Part shown: one piece after another, positions 1-6,878 of the stretch
Layout of the letters: the number at the start of each line of letters is the position of its first letter
How positions within the stretch are numbered: position 1 is the first letter of the stretch
NCBI GenBank assembly: GCA_910588215.1
Contig: CAJUQJ010000054.1
Location: 1-22,142 of the forward strand
From: an uncultured Lachnospiraceae bacterium
GTDB taxonomy: Bacteria > Bacillota > Clostridia > Lachnospirales > Lachnospiraceae
Direction: 5' to 3'
Length of the DNA: 22,142 bases
Made by a program: the position numbers and the translations under genes
The notes under the pieces: generated by a model
What the model saw: only the letters and a program-made list of their open reading frames with translations
Databases searched by the model: none
What the model was told of the DNA's origin: nothing

Positions 1-5
1 AAACA

Positions 6-1067
6 ATGGCAAATAAGAAAGGCAGCCACCAGCTGACAAGGGCAGATAGGATAAAAATAGAGGCGCTGCTTAAAGAGGGCTTAAGCAAGGCGAAAATAGC
101 AAAGCATCTGGGAGTACACCGCAGCACTATATATAATGAGCTGAAAAGGGGAGAGTATGAACACCGTAATAGTGACTGGACGACAGAAATAAGGTACAGC
201 CCAGACATAGCGCAGGAAAAGGCAGAGGAAAATTTAAAGGTAAGAGGCACACAGCTTAAAATAGGCAACGATATTGCATATGCAAATTACATAGAGGACA
301 AGATAGTAAACGAGGATTACAGCCCAGCAGCAGTGCTGGGGGAGCTTAAGGCGCAGGGAAGAGAGGGCGAATTTAATACTACCGTCTGCGTGGCTACCCT
401 TTACAGCTACATAGATAAGGGCGTTTTCCTTAAGCTGACTAATAAGGATTTGCCAGTAAAGAAGAATAAAAAGCGGGGCTATAAGAAAGTACGCAAGCAG
501 CAGGCACGGGCAGCAGCAGGCGACAGCATAGAAAAACGCCCAGAAGAGATAGACAAGCGGGAAGAGTTCGGACACTGGGAAATGGATAGTGTAATAGGCA
601 AGCGGGGAGTATCTAAAAACGTGCTGCTGGTACTGACGGAAAGAAAGACACGGGACGAGATTATATTTAAGCTGCCAGACCATACGGACGAGGCGGTAGT
701 AGCGGCGCTGGATAGATTAGAGCGCAAATATGGTGCGGATATGTTTAAGCAGATATTTAAGACAATTACGGTAGACAACGGCAGCGAGTTTGCAGACGTG
801 AACGGCTTAGAGCGTTCTATACTGGAAGAGGGAGAAAAGAGGACACATTTGTATTACTGCCACCCATATAGCAGCTGGGAGCGTGGCACGAATGAGGTAA
901 CAAATAAAATGGTGCGCCGCAAAGTGCCAAAGGGTACAAACTTTGACGATAAGACCGACGAGGAAATAGAGAAAATAGAGGGCTGGATAAACGGCTACCC
1001 ACGCAGGATACATGGCTACCGTTCTGCTGGGGAGCTTTTCACAGAAGAGCTGGAAAAGCTGGCTTAA
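6..1067 (+). CDS. IS30-family transposase
   Basis: A 353-residue DDE transposase expected to cut and paste its own insertion sequence. Residues about 9-50 form a helix-turn-helix with the IS30 pattern (HQLTRADRIKIEALLKEG, then SKAKIAKHLGVHRSTIYNEL) that would bind the element ends. The catalytic core is visible as Asp194 in GHWEMDSVIG, Asp257 in TVDNGSEF and Glu292 in SSWERGTNE, which is the IS30-type D-D-E spacing. The length is normal for the family and the frame is unbroken, so it may be active. The ATG lies 6 bases from the window edge, so its ribosome binding site and the left inverted repeat are not visible. It is rich in ATA, AAG and GCA codons compared with the chromosomal genes after it, consistent with recent arrival. 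I could not identify the right inverted repeat. Confidence 0.93.
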   Translation: MANKKGSHQLTRADRIKIEALLKEGLSKAKIAKHLGVHRSTIYNELKRGEYEHRNSDWTTEIRYSPDIAQEKAEENLKVRGTQLKIGNDIAYANYIEDKIVNEDYSPAAVLGELKAQGREGEFNTTVCVATLYSYIDKGVFLKLTNKDLPVKKNKKRGYKKVRKQQARAAAGDSIEKRPEEIDKREEFGHWEMDSVIGKRGVSKNVLLVLTERKTRDEIIFKLPDHTDEAVVAALDRLERKYGADMFKQIFKTITVDNGSEFADVNGLERSILEEGEKRTHLYYCHPYSSWERGTNEVTNKMVRRKVPKGTNFDDKTDEEIEKIEGWINGYPRRIHGYRSAGELFTEELEKLA

Positions 1068-1314
1068 TATCAGATATAGCGACTTTGAGAGGCTGGCAGC
1101 AGTGGCAGCCTTAAAGCTGCGCCCATTCCAGCAAAAGGGAGTTTACAAGGCGGGCGCACTCTGGTATAGTAAGGGTAGCACATCTGCTGTATTTCATTCT
1201 GTATAGTTAAATTCTACAAAATACCCACTACCCAATTAGTAAATATGCCGAAAGTGAAAAATTGTTCAAAAAAAGGTTGAAATTTTTAAAAATTAAAAAA
1301 ATTAAAAAAAGGGC
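1068..1314. other. Right flank of the IS30 element and AT-rich stretch
   Basis: No convincing gene. The first 140 bases keep the composition of the transposase gene and probably belong to the insertion sequence, but no terminal inverted repeat can be paired because the left end is outside the window. From about 1255 to 1310 the sequence becomes nearly pure A/T with phased A-tracts, directly upstream of the tRNA promoter. By position and composition this could act as an UP element binding the RNA polymerase alpha subunit. That role is inferred. Confidence 0.5.
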
Positions 1315-1343
1315 TTGCAAAAATAAAGAATATCATTTATAAT
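1315..1343 (+). promoter_or_regulatory. Promoter of the tRNA-Gln gene
   Basis: A -35 box TTGCAA (1315-1320) and a perfect -10 box TATAAT (1338-1343) are separated by exactly 17 bases. The predicted start lies about 7 bases after the -10 box, a few bases before the mature tRNA 5' end at 1357. The preceding A-tracts may add UP-element activity. Confidence 0.85.
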
Positions 1344-1356
1344 TCTTAATTGTTGA

Positions 1357-1428
1357 TGGGCTATCGCCAAACGGTAAGGCAACGGACTCTGACTCCGTCA
1401 TTTCAAGGTTCGAATCCTTGTAGCCCAG
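1357..1428 (+). tRNA. tRNA-Gln (anticodon CTG)
   Basis: A full 72-base cloverleaf can be drawn by hand. The acceptor stem is TGGGCTA (1357-1363) with TAGCCCA (1421-1427), and the discriminator is G1428. The short D stem is GCC/GGC. The anticodon stem is ACGGA/TCCGT around the loop CTCTGAC, giving anticodon CTG, which reads the glutamine codon CAG. The T stem is CAAGG/CCTTG with loop TTCGAAT. The CCA end is not encoded (the next bases are CTT), so tRNA nucleotidyltransferase must add it. It has its own promoter and terminator, so it is a single-gene transcription unit. Confidence 0.96.
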
Positions 1429-1435
1429 CTTGATG

Positions 1436-1464
1436 ACCCGGTGAAAAGGCTTCACCGGGTTTTT
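1436..1464 (+). terminator. Rho-independent terminator after tRNA-Gln
   Basis: A perfect 10-bp stem, ACCCGGTGAA (1436-1445) with TTCACCGGGT (1451-1460), has a 5-base loop and is followed by a T run to 1464. It begins 7 bases after the mature tRNA end. Confidence 0.93.
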
Positions 1465-1637
1465 AGTGTCTTGTGATCCTGCGGAGTATCAAACTTGCAG
1501 TGCAGTAAGCTGCGGGGCATTCGATCCGCGCGGTCTTTGTCAATATGCCAAGTCTGTCTTTGGCTTGTTTTAAGCATGGGTTTGGCTTACTACTGGCGGG
1601 AATAAAGGCACAGAGAGATTTGACAGGGGTAAAGGGT

Positions 1638-2345
1638 ATGTATACATTTGACAGCAGAGTAAGATACAGTGAGGTCGGCGTGGACGGCAATCTGACGCTG
1701 ATCGCGCTTCTGGAATATTTTCAGGATTGTTCTACGTTTCATTCGGAGGATATCGGTCTGGGCATGGATTACCTGCGCGAGTTGAACCAGGTGTGGATGT
1801 TGTCTGCGTGGCAGATCTGCGTCAACAGATATCCGCGTCTATGTGAGCATATTGTGATCGGGACGGCGCCCTATGAATTTAAGGGGTTCGTCGGGTATCG
1901 TAATTTTGTGATGAAGACGCAGGAGGGCGAAGTGCTCTCTTATGCCAATACGATCTGGAGTCTGATGGATCTGGGGAAGATGGCGCCGGCCAGACCAAGC
2001 GAGAAGATGCGGGCAGGTTATGTGCTGGAAGATAAATATCCCATGGAGTATGCGCCGCGCAAGATCCATGTACCGGCAGAAGGCAGGCCAATGGAGCCTT
2101 TTGCGGTGAAAGAGTACCATCTGGACACGAACAATCATGTCAATAACGGGCAGTATGTGCGGATGGCGATGGAGTATGTACCAAAGGATCTTTTCGTGGA
2201 ACAGCTGCGGGTGGAGTATAAGAGTCAGGCGGTGCTGGGTGACAAGATCTGCCCGGTGATGTCGGTGGACGAGAGTAATAAACTGTATACCGTGTCACTG
2301 AATAAGGAAGACGGCAAGCCGTACTGTATTGTGGAACTGCGTTGA
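1638..2345 (+). CDS. Acyl-ACP thioesterase (FatA/FatB-like)
   Basis: Hydrolyses acyl-acyl carrier protein to release free fatty acids; the family is known from plant plastids and many anaerobic Firmicutes. The 235-residue protein fits two hot-dog folds. The N-terminal one begins near YSEVGVDGNLTLIALLEYFQ, with the helix segment followed by SAWQICVNRYPRL. The C-terminal one carries the family hallmark LDTNNHVNNGQY (residues 162-173), where the Asn and His match the catalytic NxHVNN motif of plant enzymes. I chose ATG 1638 because it follows an AGGGG element with 8-base spacing and opens directly into the domain; an in-frame ATG at 1545 would add 31 residues with no family similarity. The following S1-domain gene is in the same direction and may be cotranscribed. 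No FapR-type operator was seen. Confidence 0.9.
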   Translation: MYTFDSRVRYSEVGVDGNLTLIALLEYFQDCSTFHSEDIGLGMDYLRELNQVWMLSAWQICVNRYPRLCEHIVIGTAPYEFKGFVGYRNFVMKTQEGEVLSYANTIWSLMDLGKMAPARPSEKMRAGYVLEDKYPMEYAPRKIHVPAEGRPMEPFAVKEYHLDTNNHVNNGQYVRMAMEYVPKDLFVEQLRVEYKSQAVLGDKICPVMSVDESNKLYTVSLNKEDGKPYCIVELR

Positions 2346-2413
2346 CGGTTCGGTCGGGTTTGCGCATCTGCAGGATTGACAGTGCCTGAAGAGTGATAGA
2401 AAGAGAGGAACTT

Positions 2414-3247
2414 ATGATTAAACTGGGAGAGATCCAGACGTTACAGATATTGAAAAAAGTAGACTTCGGTGTCTATCTTTGGGACGGAGAAGACAAGGAG
2501 GAGAGGGTGCTGCTTCCGAAGAAACAGCTTCCGGAGCAGGCGCAGGTCGGTGATACGGTGGAGGTATTCATTTACCGGGATTCCAAGGATCGGTTGATCG
2601 CGACTACAGGCAGGCCGGGAGTAACGCTTCACCGCGTTGCGCGGCTCAGAGTGGCTCAGGTAGGGAAGATCGGCGCCTTTCTGGACTGGGGGTTAGAGAA
2701 GGATCTGCTGCTTCCGTTCAAGGAACAGACGAGGAAAGTAACTGCCGGAGAGGAGTGTCTGGCGGCGCTTTATATAGATAAGAGCAGCAGGCTCTGTGCG
2801 ACCATGAACGTGTATCCTTATCTGGACACGGACAGCCCTTATCGGAAGGATGACAGAGTCAGAGGGACGGTCTATGAGATCAGCAGGAACTTCGGCGCTT
2901 TTGTGGCAGTGGATGACAAATATTCGGGCTTGATCCCCCAGCGGGAACTATATGGACCGGTGCAGATCGGAGACGTGGTCGATGCTCGCGTCACGGAAGT
3001 GAAAGAAGATGGGAAGCTCACTTTGAGCATTCGGGAGAAGGCTTATTTGCAGATCGAGAAGGATGCCCGAAAGGTAATGGAGATCATAGACAGCTTTGAC
3101 GGTGTGCTGCCTTTTACGGATAAGGCTTCTCCGGAAGTGATCAAGAGAGAGACACAGATGAGTAAGAATGAATTCAAACGTGCGGTAGGACATCTGCTGA
3201 AGACTGGTCAGATAGAGATCACGGAACGGGCGATCCGTTTCAGATAA
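2414..3247 (+). CDS. cvfB: CvfB-like S1-domain RNA-binding protein
   Basis: A 277-residue cytoplasmic protein of the CvfB/YitL family, conserved RNA-binding proteins that affect virulence gene expression in Staphylococcus. The first S1-like domain is at residues 3-62 (GEIQTLQI through KDRLIATTG). The second covers about 70-135 (VAQVGKIGAFLDWGLEKDLLLP). The third is a canonical S1 fold at about 145-210 (VRGTVYEISRNFGAFVAVDD to KLTLSIRE). The C-terminus (about 225-277) looks like the family's winged helix, ending HLLKTGQIEITERAIRFR. I prefer ATG 2414, which has AGAGG 5 bases upstream; a GTG at 2393 would add MIEREEL. It lies 68 bases after the thioesterase gene with no terminator between them, so cotranscription is likely. 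Confidence 0.88.
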   Translation: MIKLGEIQTLQILKKVDFGVYLWDGEDKEERVLLPKKQLPEQAQVGDTVEVFIYRDSKDRLIATTGRPGVTLHRVARLRVAQVGKIGAFLDWGLEKDLLLPFKEQTRKVTAGEECLAALYIDKSSRLCATMNVYPYLDTDSPYRKDDRVRGTVYEISRNFGAFVAVDDKYSGLIPQRELYGPVQIGDVVDARVTEVKEDGKLTLSIREKAYLQIEKDARKVMEIIDSFDGVLPFTDKASPEVIKRETQMSKNEFKRAVGHLLKTGQIEITERAIRFR

Positions 3248-3248
3248 A

Positions 3249-3308
3249 AAATCCCATCCATAGCTGTTCTGGCCGGAAACGACCGGAAAACAGTTAAGGA
3301 TGGGATTT
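3249..3308. terminator. Bidirectional terminator between convergent genes
   Basis: AAATCCCATCC (3249-3259) pairs perfectly with GGATGGGATTT (3298-3308). An inner CTGTT/AACAG and GGCCGG/CCGG helix extends the stem. The minus-strand transcript gets a six-base U run, so termination of the yjfB-like gene should be strong. The plus-strand tail is weaker (TTTGGCTTGTT). Confidence 0.85.
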
Positions 3309-3314
3309 GGCTTG

Positions 3315-3506
3315 TTATACACGGATGTCGATATTGGCACCGACATTGGGGTTGACAGACAACTCCATGCCGGCGGTATCCATCATTTCCGTGATCTGAT
3401 CGCCCATGGAGGCAACCTGGTCCAGCGATTTACCAAGCATCGCTACGCCATATGCGCTTTGCGTGCTGATCGTTGACATTGCAATAGACAATCCTGCTAT
3501 ATCCAT
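3315..3506 (-). CDS. yjfB: YjfB family small motility-associated protein
   Basis: A 63-residue protein whose start MDIAGLSIAMSTISTQ and mid-section GVAMLGKSLDQVASMG match the YjfB family. In Bacillus this is a small protein of unknown biochemistry, placed in the motility regulon by sigma-D control. No signal peptide, membrane segment or cysteine is present; it looks like two short amphipathic helices. The start is secure: AGGAGGTG (3516-3523 on the minus strand) stands 9 bases before the ATG. It is the only minus-strand gene in the first half of the window and has its own promoter and terminator. No flagellar gene is nearby, so it is probably an orphan member of a dispersed regulon. Confidence 0.85.
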   Translation of the reverse strand: MDIAGLSIAMSTISTQSAYGVAMLGKSLDQVASMGDQITEMMDTAGMELSVNPNVGANIDIRV

Positions 3507-3530
3507 GTTTCATTTCACCTCCTGTATTAT

Positions 3531-3557
3531 ATATCGTTTCCCGGGAAGATTTCTTTA
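3531..3557 (-). promoter_or_regulatory. Candidate sigma-28 (SigD/FliA) promoter of yjfB
   Basis: On the minus strand TAAA (3557-3554) is followed after 15 bases by AACGATAT (3538-3531). The sigma-28 consensus is TAAA-N15-GCCGATAT, so only the first two bases of the -10 element differ. The predicted start near 3524 gives a leader of about 18 bases that begins at the Shine-Dalgarno site. A TATAAT overlaps (3531-3526) but would start transcription inside the Shine-Dalgarno site and has no -35 partner. Confidence 0.65.
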
Positions 3558-3823
3558 TCGTAACAGCAATGATTTTTTCGTGCGCAGCTTATTATCCTTA
3601 ATTTTGCTCTGCGGAATCTTTGGTTTTTTCTATTTGTATAAATTGTCTAAATATTTAAAACAGGAAAATAATTCCTTTTCTTAATAAAATACACAAAAAA
3701 TTCATGAATGGAGGTAGATTTTTTTGTAGATATAGATTAAAATGGAAACTGGATGCTGTATTTTGATGAATTTAGCAGGTTCAGTTTTGTGTAATTTGCT
3801 ATAGGAATGACAAGGGGTGGGGT
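3558..3823. other. Intergenic region between yjfB and the CdaR-like gene
   Basis: AT-rich, divergent spacer of about 265 bases. It holds a GGAGGTAG followed by seven T (3711-3727), but no reading frame with a start after it. I could not pair convincing -35 and -10 boxes for the plus-strand regulator gene. A short plus-strand frame with a hydrophobic stretch near 3590-3640 has no ribosome binding site and is not called. Confidence 0.4.
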
Positions 3824-4912
3824 ATGATTTCAAATCAGATTTTACAGAGTACGATTGAAGGGTTGAAATCGATTGCGAGGGTAGAGCTTTGTGTTGTGGA
3901 TATCGATGGGAAGGCGGTAGCCATGACGGCGGAGGATATGGAGAAGTGTGGCAAGCCGGCGGCAGAGTTTGCCAGGTCTCCCGCCGATTCGCAGGAGATA
4001 CAGGGTTATCAGTATTTTAAGATATTTGATGAGCAGCAGTTGGAATATGTTCTGATCGCCGGGGGGATTGGTGAGGACGTATATATGGTGGGCAAGATGG
4101 TTGCCTTCCAGATCCAGAATCTGCTGGTGGCATATAAGGAGCGGTTTGATAAGGATAATTTTATCAAGAACCTGCTCTTGGATAATCTGCTTCTGGTGGA
4201 TATCTACAGCCGCGCCAAGAAATTACATATTCAGACAGAGGCTAGGCGCGTAGCCTTGATCATTGAGACGGACAACGCCAGAGACAGCAATGTGTTGGAG
4301 ACGATGCGGACTTTTTCCAGCAGCAACAGCAGGGATTTCGTGACGGCTGTGGATGAGAGTAACGTGATCGTGGTGAAGGATCTGTCAGAGGGAGACAGCG
4401 CGAAAGAGATAGACAAGACAGCAACGACCATCGCAGCTTTTCTGGAGAAAGAGAATTTCCAGAACGTGAGGATCGCATATGGGACGACAGTGGGTGAGAT
4501 CAAGGATGTGAGCCGGTCCTTCAAGGAAGCGAAGATGGCACTCGATGTGGGTAAGATCTTCTTCGGGGACAGAGACGTTATCGCGTACAGTGAACTGGGG
4601 ATCGGACGGCTGATCTATCAGCTTCCTATTCCGTTATGCAAGATGTTCATCAAAGAGATATTTGACGGCAAGAGCCCGGATGATTTCGATGAGGAGACAT
4701 TGACAACGATCAATAAATTCTTCGAGAATTCATTGAATGTCTCGGAGACCTCCAGACAGCTGTTTATTCACAGGAATACGCTAGTGTATCGTCTGGATAA
4801 GCTTCAGAAGAGCACTGGGCTCGATCTGCGGGTGTTTGAAGATGCGATCACCTTCAAGATCGCTCTTATGGTAGTCAGATATATGAAGTACATGGAGAGC
4901 TTTGAATATTAA
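3824..4912 (+). CDS. CdaR/PucR-family transcriptional regulator
   Basis: A 362-residue cytoplasmic DNA-binding regulator. The N-terminus (about 1-130, starting ISNQILQSTIEGLKSIARVE) resembles the sugar-diacid recognition domain of CdaR proteins. The middle (about 135-270) resembles the degenerate GGDEF-like domain of this family. The C-terminus (about 297-355) is the PucR-type helix-turn-helix, with NVSETSRQLFIHRNTLVYRL as the recognition segment and LDKLQKSTGLDLR following. CdaR activates glucarate/galactarate genes in E. coli; clostridial homologues often have unknown ligands, and no diacid catabolic gene is adjacent, so the effector is open. AAGGGG lies 6 bases before the ATG. The last 30 bases of the gene form the first copy of a 37-bp tandem repeat. 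Confidence 0.85.
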   Translation: MISNQILQSTIEGLKSIARVELCVVDIDGKAVAMTAEDMEKCGKPAAEFARSPADSQEIQGYQYFKIFDEQQLEYVLIAGGIGEDVYMVGKMVAFQIQNLLVAYKERFDKDNFIKNLLLDNLLLVDIYSRAKKLHIQTEARRVALIIETDNARDSNVLETMRTFSSSNSRDFVTAVDESNVIVVKDLSEGDSAKEIDKTATTIAAFLEKENFQNVRIAYGTTVGEIKDVSRSFKEAKMALDVGKIFFGDRDVIAYSELGIGRLIYQLPIPLCKMFIKEIFDGKSPDDFDEETLTTINKFFENSLNVSETSRQLFIHRNTLVYRLDKLQKSTGLDLRVFEDAITFKIALMVVRYMKYMESFEY

Positions 4913-4992
4913 GATATCAATGAAATATACGGAAAGCTTTGAACACCAAGATATCAGTGAAGTACAGGGGAAGTTTTGAATACTAGTACTCC
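4883..4992 (+). repeat. Three imperfect 37-bp tandem repeats over the 3' end of the CdaR-like gene
   Basis: Unit 1 (4883-4919) contains the last nine codons and the stop of the regulator gene. Unit 2 (4920-4956) matches it at 30 of 37 positions, and all seven differences are transitions. Unit 3 (4957 to about 4992) matches over roughly its first 29 bases and runs into the palindromic element. Read in their own frames the units give MKYMESFEY, MKYTESFEH and VKYRGSFEY. Because 37 is not a multiple of three, each copy is shifted by one frame. Confidence 0.85.
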
Positions 4993-5148
4993 GTACTGAA
5001 AACCCTTGTGCAAATATTTCGGTCTATTTTCCCGATTGCACAAGCCCAGAATACTCAACGTAGCCCGCTACGCCTCCGTTTCTGAACTTGTACACTCGAA
5101 AAAATATCCTCGAAAATTTGCACAGGAACTTCAAGTATGGAGTACTAG
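4983..5148. repeat. Long palindromic, MITE-like element upstream of ftsE
   Basis: The outer arms are 4983-5021 and 5111-5148. Each starts with CTAGTACTCC, carries TACT after one further base and contains TGTGCAAAT read inward, with small mismatches and gaps. Inside are a perfect 9-bp inverted repeat CTTGTGCAA/TTGCACAAG (5005-5013 with 5036-5044), a 6-bp hairpin CGTAGC-CC-GCTACG (5059-5072), and a partly paired CTTGTACA/TGCACAGG (5087-5094 with 5119-5126). The element could form a cruciform or a branched RNA. It has no coding frame of its own, but it places an in-frame ATG (5088) upstream of ftsE. Confidence 0.75.
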
Positions 5149-5165
5149 AATATCAATATAAGAAA

Positions 5166-5915
5166 ATGGAAGTGGTGAACAACGTGGCAGAGAAAAGGAG
5201 AAAGAAAAGTACGACACCGCCGAATGAGATCATTACCATGACGAATGTGTGTAAAGCATATTCCACGGGGGCACCGGCGCTTAAAGATGTGAACTTGCAC
5301 ATCAACAGAGGAGAGTTCGTATTTATTGTCGGTGACAGTGGATCGGGAAAATCTACCCTGATCAAGCTGCTTCTTCGCGAGTTGACGATAACCAGCGGTT
5401 TTATCAACGTCATGGGATACGATCTGGCCAAGATCAAACATAGGAAAATACCTAAATTCAGGAGAAATCTGGGTGTTGTGTTTCAGGATTTCAGACTTTT
5501 GAAAGACCGGAACGTATATGACAATGTGGCTTTTGCGCAGAGGATCATCCAGAAATCTAACAAGGAGATCAAGAAGAATGTGCCCAGCATTCTGGCGATC
5601 GTGGGACTCGCTGGTAAGTATAAGGCGAAGCCACGGCAGTTGTCGGGTGGTGAACAGCAGAGAGTTGCCCTGGCGAGAGCATTGGTCAATAAACCGACTG
5701 TTCTGCTGGCGGACGAGCCGACCGGCAACCTGGATCCGAAGAATTCCTGGGAGATCATGAAGCTGTTGGAACAGATCAATGAAGGAGGAACTACAGTCAT
5801 CGTGGTGACTCATAATCGTGAGATCGTTAATGCGATGCAGAAGCGGGTTGTCACATTGAAGAAAGGCGTTATTGTGAGCGACGAGGAAAAGGGAGGATAT
5901 ATCGATGAGGATTAG
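5166..5915 (+). CDS. ftsE: Cell division ATP-binding protein FtsE
   Basis: ATPase of the FtsEX complex, on the inner face of the membrane, which powers activation of peptidoglycan hydrolases. With ATG 5166 as residue 1, the Walker A motif GDSGSGKST is at 56-64. The signature LSGGEQQRVALARAL, Walker B TVLLADEPTGNLD and the switch histidine in VVTHNRE follow in order. FtsE proteins usually begin at the equivalent of ITMTNVCKAY; here about 22 residues precede it, including a basic EKRRKK. Start choice is uncertain: ATG 5166 has a weak AAGAAA before it, while GTG 5184 has GGTG at a better distance and begins MAEKRRKK. The earlier ATG 5088 lies in the palindromic repeat and is unlikely. The stop overlaps ftsX by 11 bases. 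Confidence 0.94.
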   Translation: MEVVNNVAEKRRKKSTTPPNEIITMTNVCKAYSTGAPALKDVNLHINRGEFVFIVGDSGSGKSTLIKLLLRELTITSGFINVMGYDLAKIKHRKIPKFRRNLGVVFQDFRLLKDRNVYDNVAFAQRIIQKSNKEIKKNVPSILAIVGLAGKYKAKPRQLSGGEQQRVALARALVNKPTVLLADEPTGNLDPKNSWEIMKLLEQINEGGTTVIVVTHNREIVNAMQKRVVTLKKGVIVSDEEKGGYIDED

Positions 5916-6801
5916 CAGCTTTTTCTATACTCTCAGACAGGGTGTCCGCAATCTTTTCCGCAATAAGTGGTTTACACTGGCATCTATTGCCACGATCAGT
6001 GCCTGTCTGTTCCTGTTCGGATTGTTCTATGCGATCGTCGTCAACTTTCAGCATATCGTGCGGTCGGCGGAAGAAGGAGTGTCGGTGACAGTATTCTTCG
6101 ATGAGGGGATCGAGGATATCAGAATCCAGCAAATCGGAGAATCGATCAGGAAACGACCGGAAGTGGCCAATATCATCTTTATCTCTGCTGAGGAGGCGTG
6201 GGATTCTTTCAAGAAGGAATACTTGGGAGAATATGCGGACGGCTTTACCGAGAATCCGCTGGCCGATTCTGCAAACTATGAGATCTATCTGAATGATGTA
6301 TCGATGCAGTCGGCGCTAGTCACCTATCTGGAGGCTATGGATGGGGTGAGGTTAGTCAATCGTTCGGAACTGGCAGCTACAACACTGACAGGCGTTAATG
6401 CTTTGATCGCATATGTATCGGTGGGGATCATTGCCATTTTGTTTGCGGTTTCTGTCTTCCTGATCAGCAATACGGTCACCATCGGTATTTCTGTGCGTAA
6501 GGAAGAGATCAACATTATGAAATACATAGGGGCGACAGACTTCTTCGTCAGATCCCCTTTCGTGATCGAGGGTATGATGATCGGTGCGATCGGTGCTTCG
6601 ATCCCGCTGGGAATCATCTATACGCTGTATAATATTGTACTGGAATATGTATTGGTAAGGTTCCCCATGCTGGCGGATCTGCTCAGTTTCCTGACTGTTG
6701 ATGAGATTTTCCATGTGCTCATTCCGGTGTCTCTGGGTATCGGTGTAGGGATTGGTTTCCTGGGCAGTATTGTTACGGTGAGAAAGCACTTAAGAGTCTG
6801 A
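5905..6801 (+). CDS. ftsX: Cell division protein FtsX
   Basis: Membrane subunit of the FtsEX complex, 298 residues, the usual length. A cytoplasmic N-terminus (RISSFFYTLRQGVRNLFRNK) leads to transmembrane helix 1 at about 22-46. The large extracellular loop at about 47-165 is the region that binds hydrolase or coiled-coil partners in characterised systems. Three further helices lie near 167-195, 210-240 and 265-290, with the FtsX-fold cytoplasmic segment VRKEEINIMKYIGATDFFVR between helices 2 and 3. It is translationally coupled to ftsE by an 11-base overlap, with GGGAGG just before the ATG. The M23 gene follows after 77 bases. Confidence 0.94.
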   Translation: MRISSFFYTLRQGVRNLFRNKWFTLASIATISACLFLFGLFYAIVVNFQHIVRSAEEGVSVTVFFDEGIEDIRIQQIGESIRKRPEVANIIFISAEEAWDSFKKEYLGEYADGFTENPLADSANYEIYLNDVSMQSALVTYLEAMDGVRLVNRSELAATTLTGVNALIAYVSVGIIAILFAVSVFLISNTVTIGISVRKEEINIMKYIGATDFFVRSPFVIEGMMIGAIGASIPLGIIYTLYNIVLEYVLVRFPMLADLLSFLTVDEIFHVLIPVSLGIGVGIGFLGSIVTVRKHLRV

Positions 6802-6878
6802 TGTGTGATACGGATGAGTAAGGTTTTTACATTGCTTTTCGCAGGTATCTGTGTCGAAAAGGACATGGGGGTGTGAGT

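Noticed and set aside
1012..1206. Small plus-strand frame overlapping and following the transposase end
   Set aside because: No ribosome binding site, a different frame inside a complete transposase, and no recognisable sequence. It is most likely the non-coding end of the IS.
3406..3684. Plus-strand frame with a hydrophobic stretch (possible small membrane protein)
   Set aside because: Begins antisense to yjfB, runs through its promoter, and has no Shine-Dalgarno site at any internal start. The hydrophobicity comes from T-rich spacer DNA.
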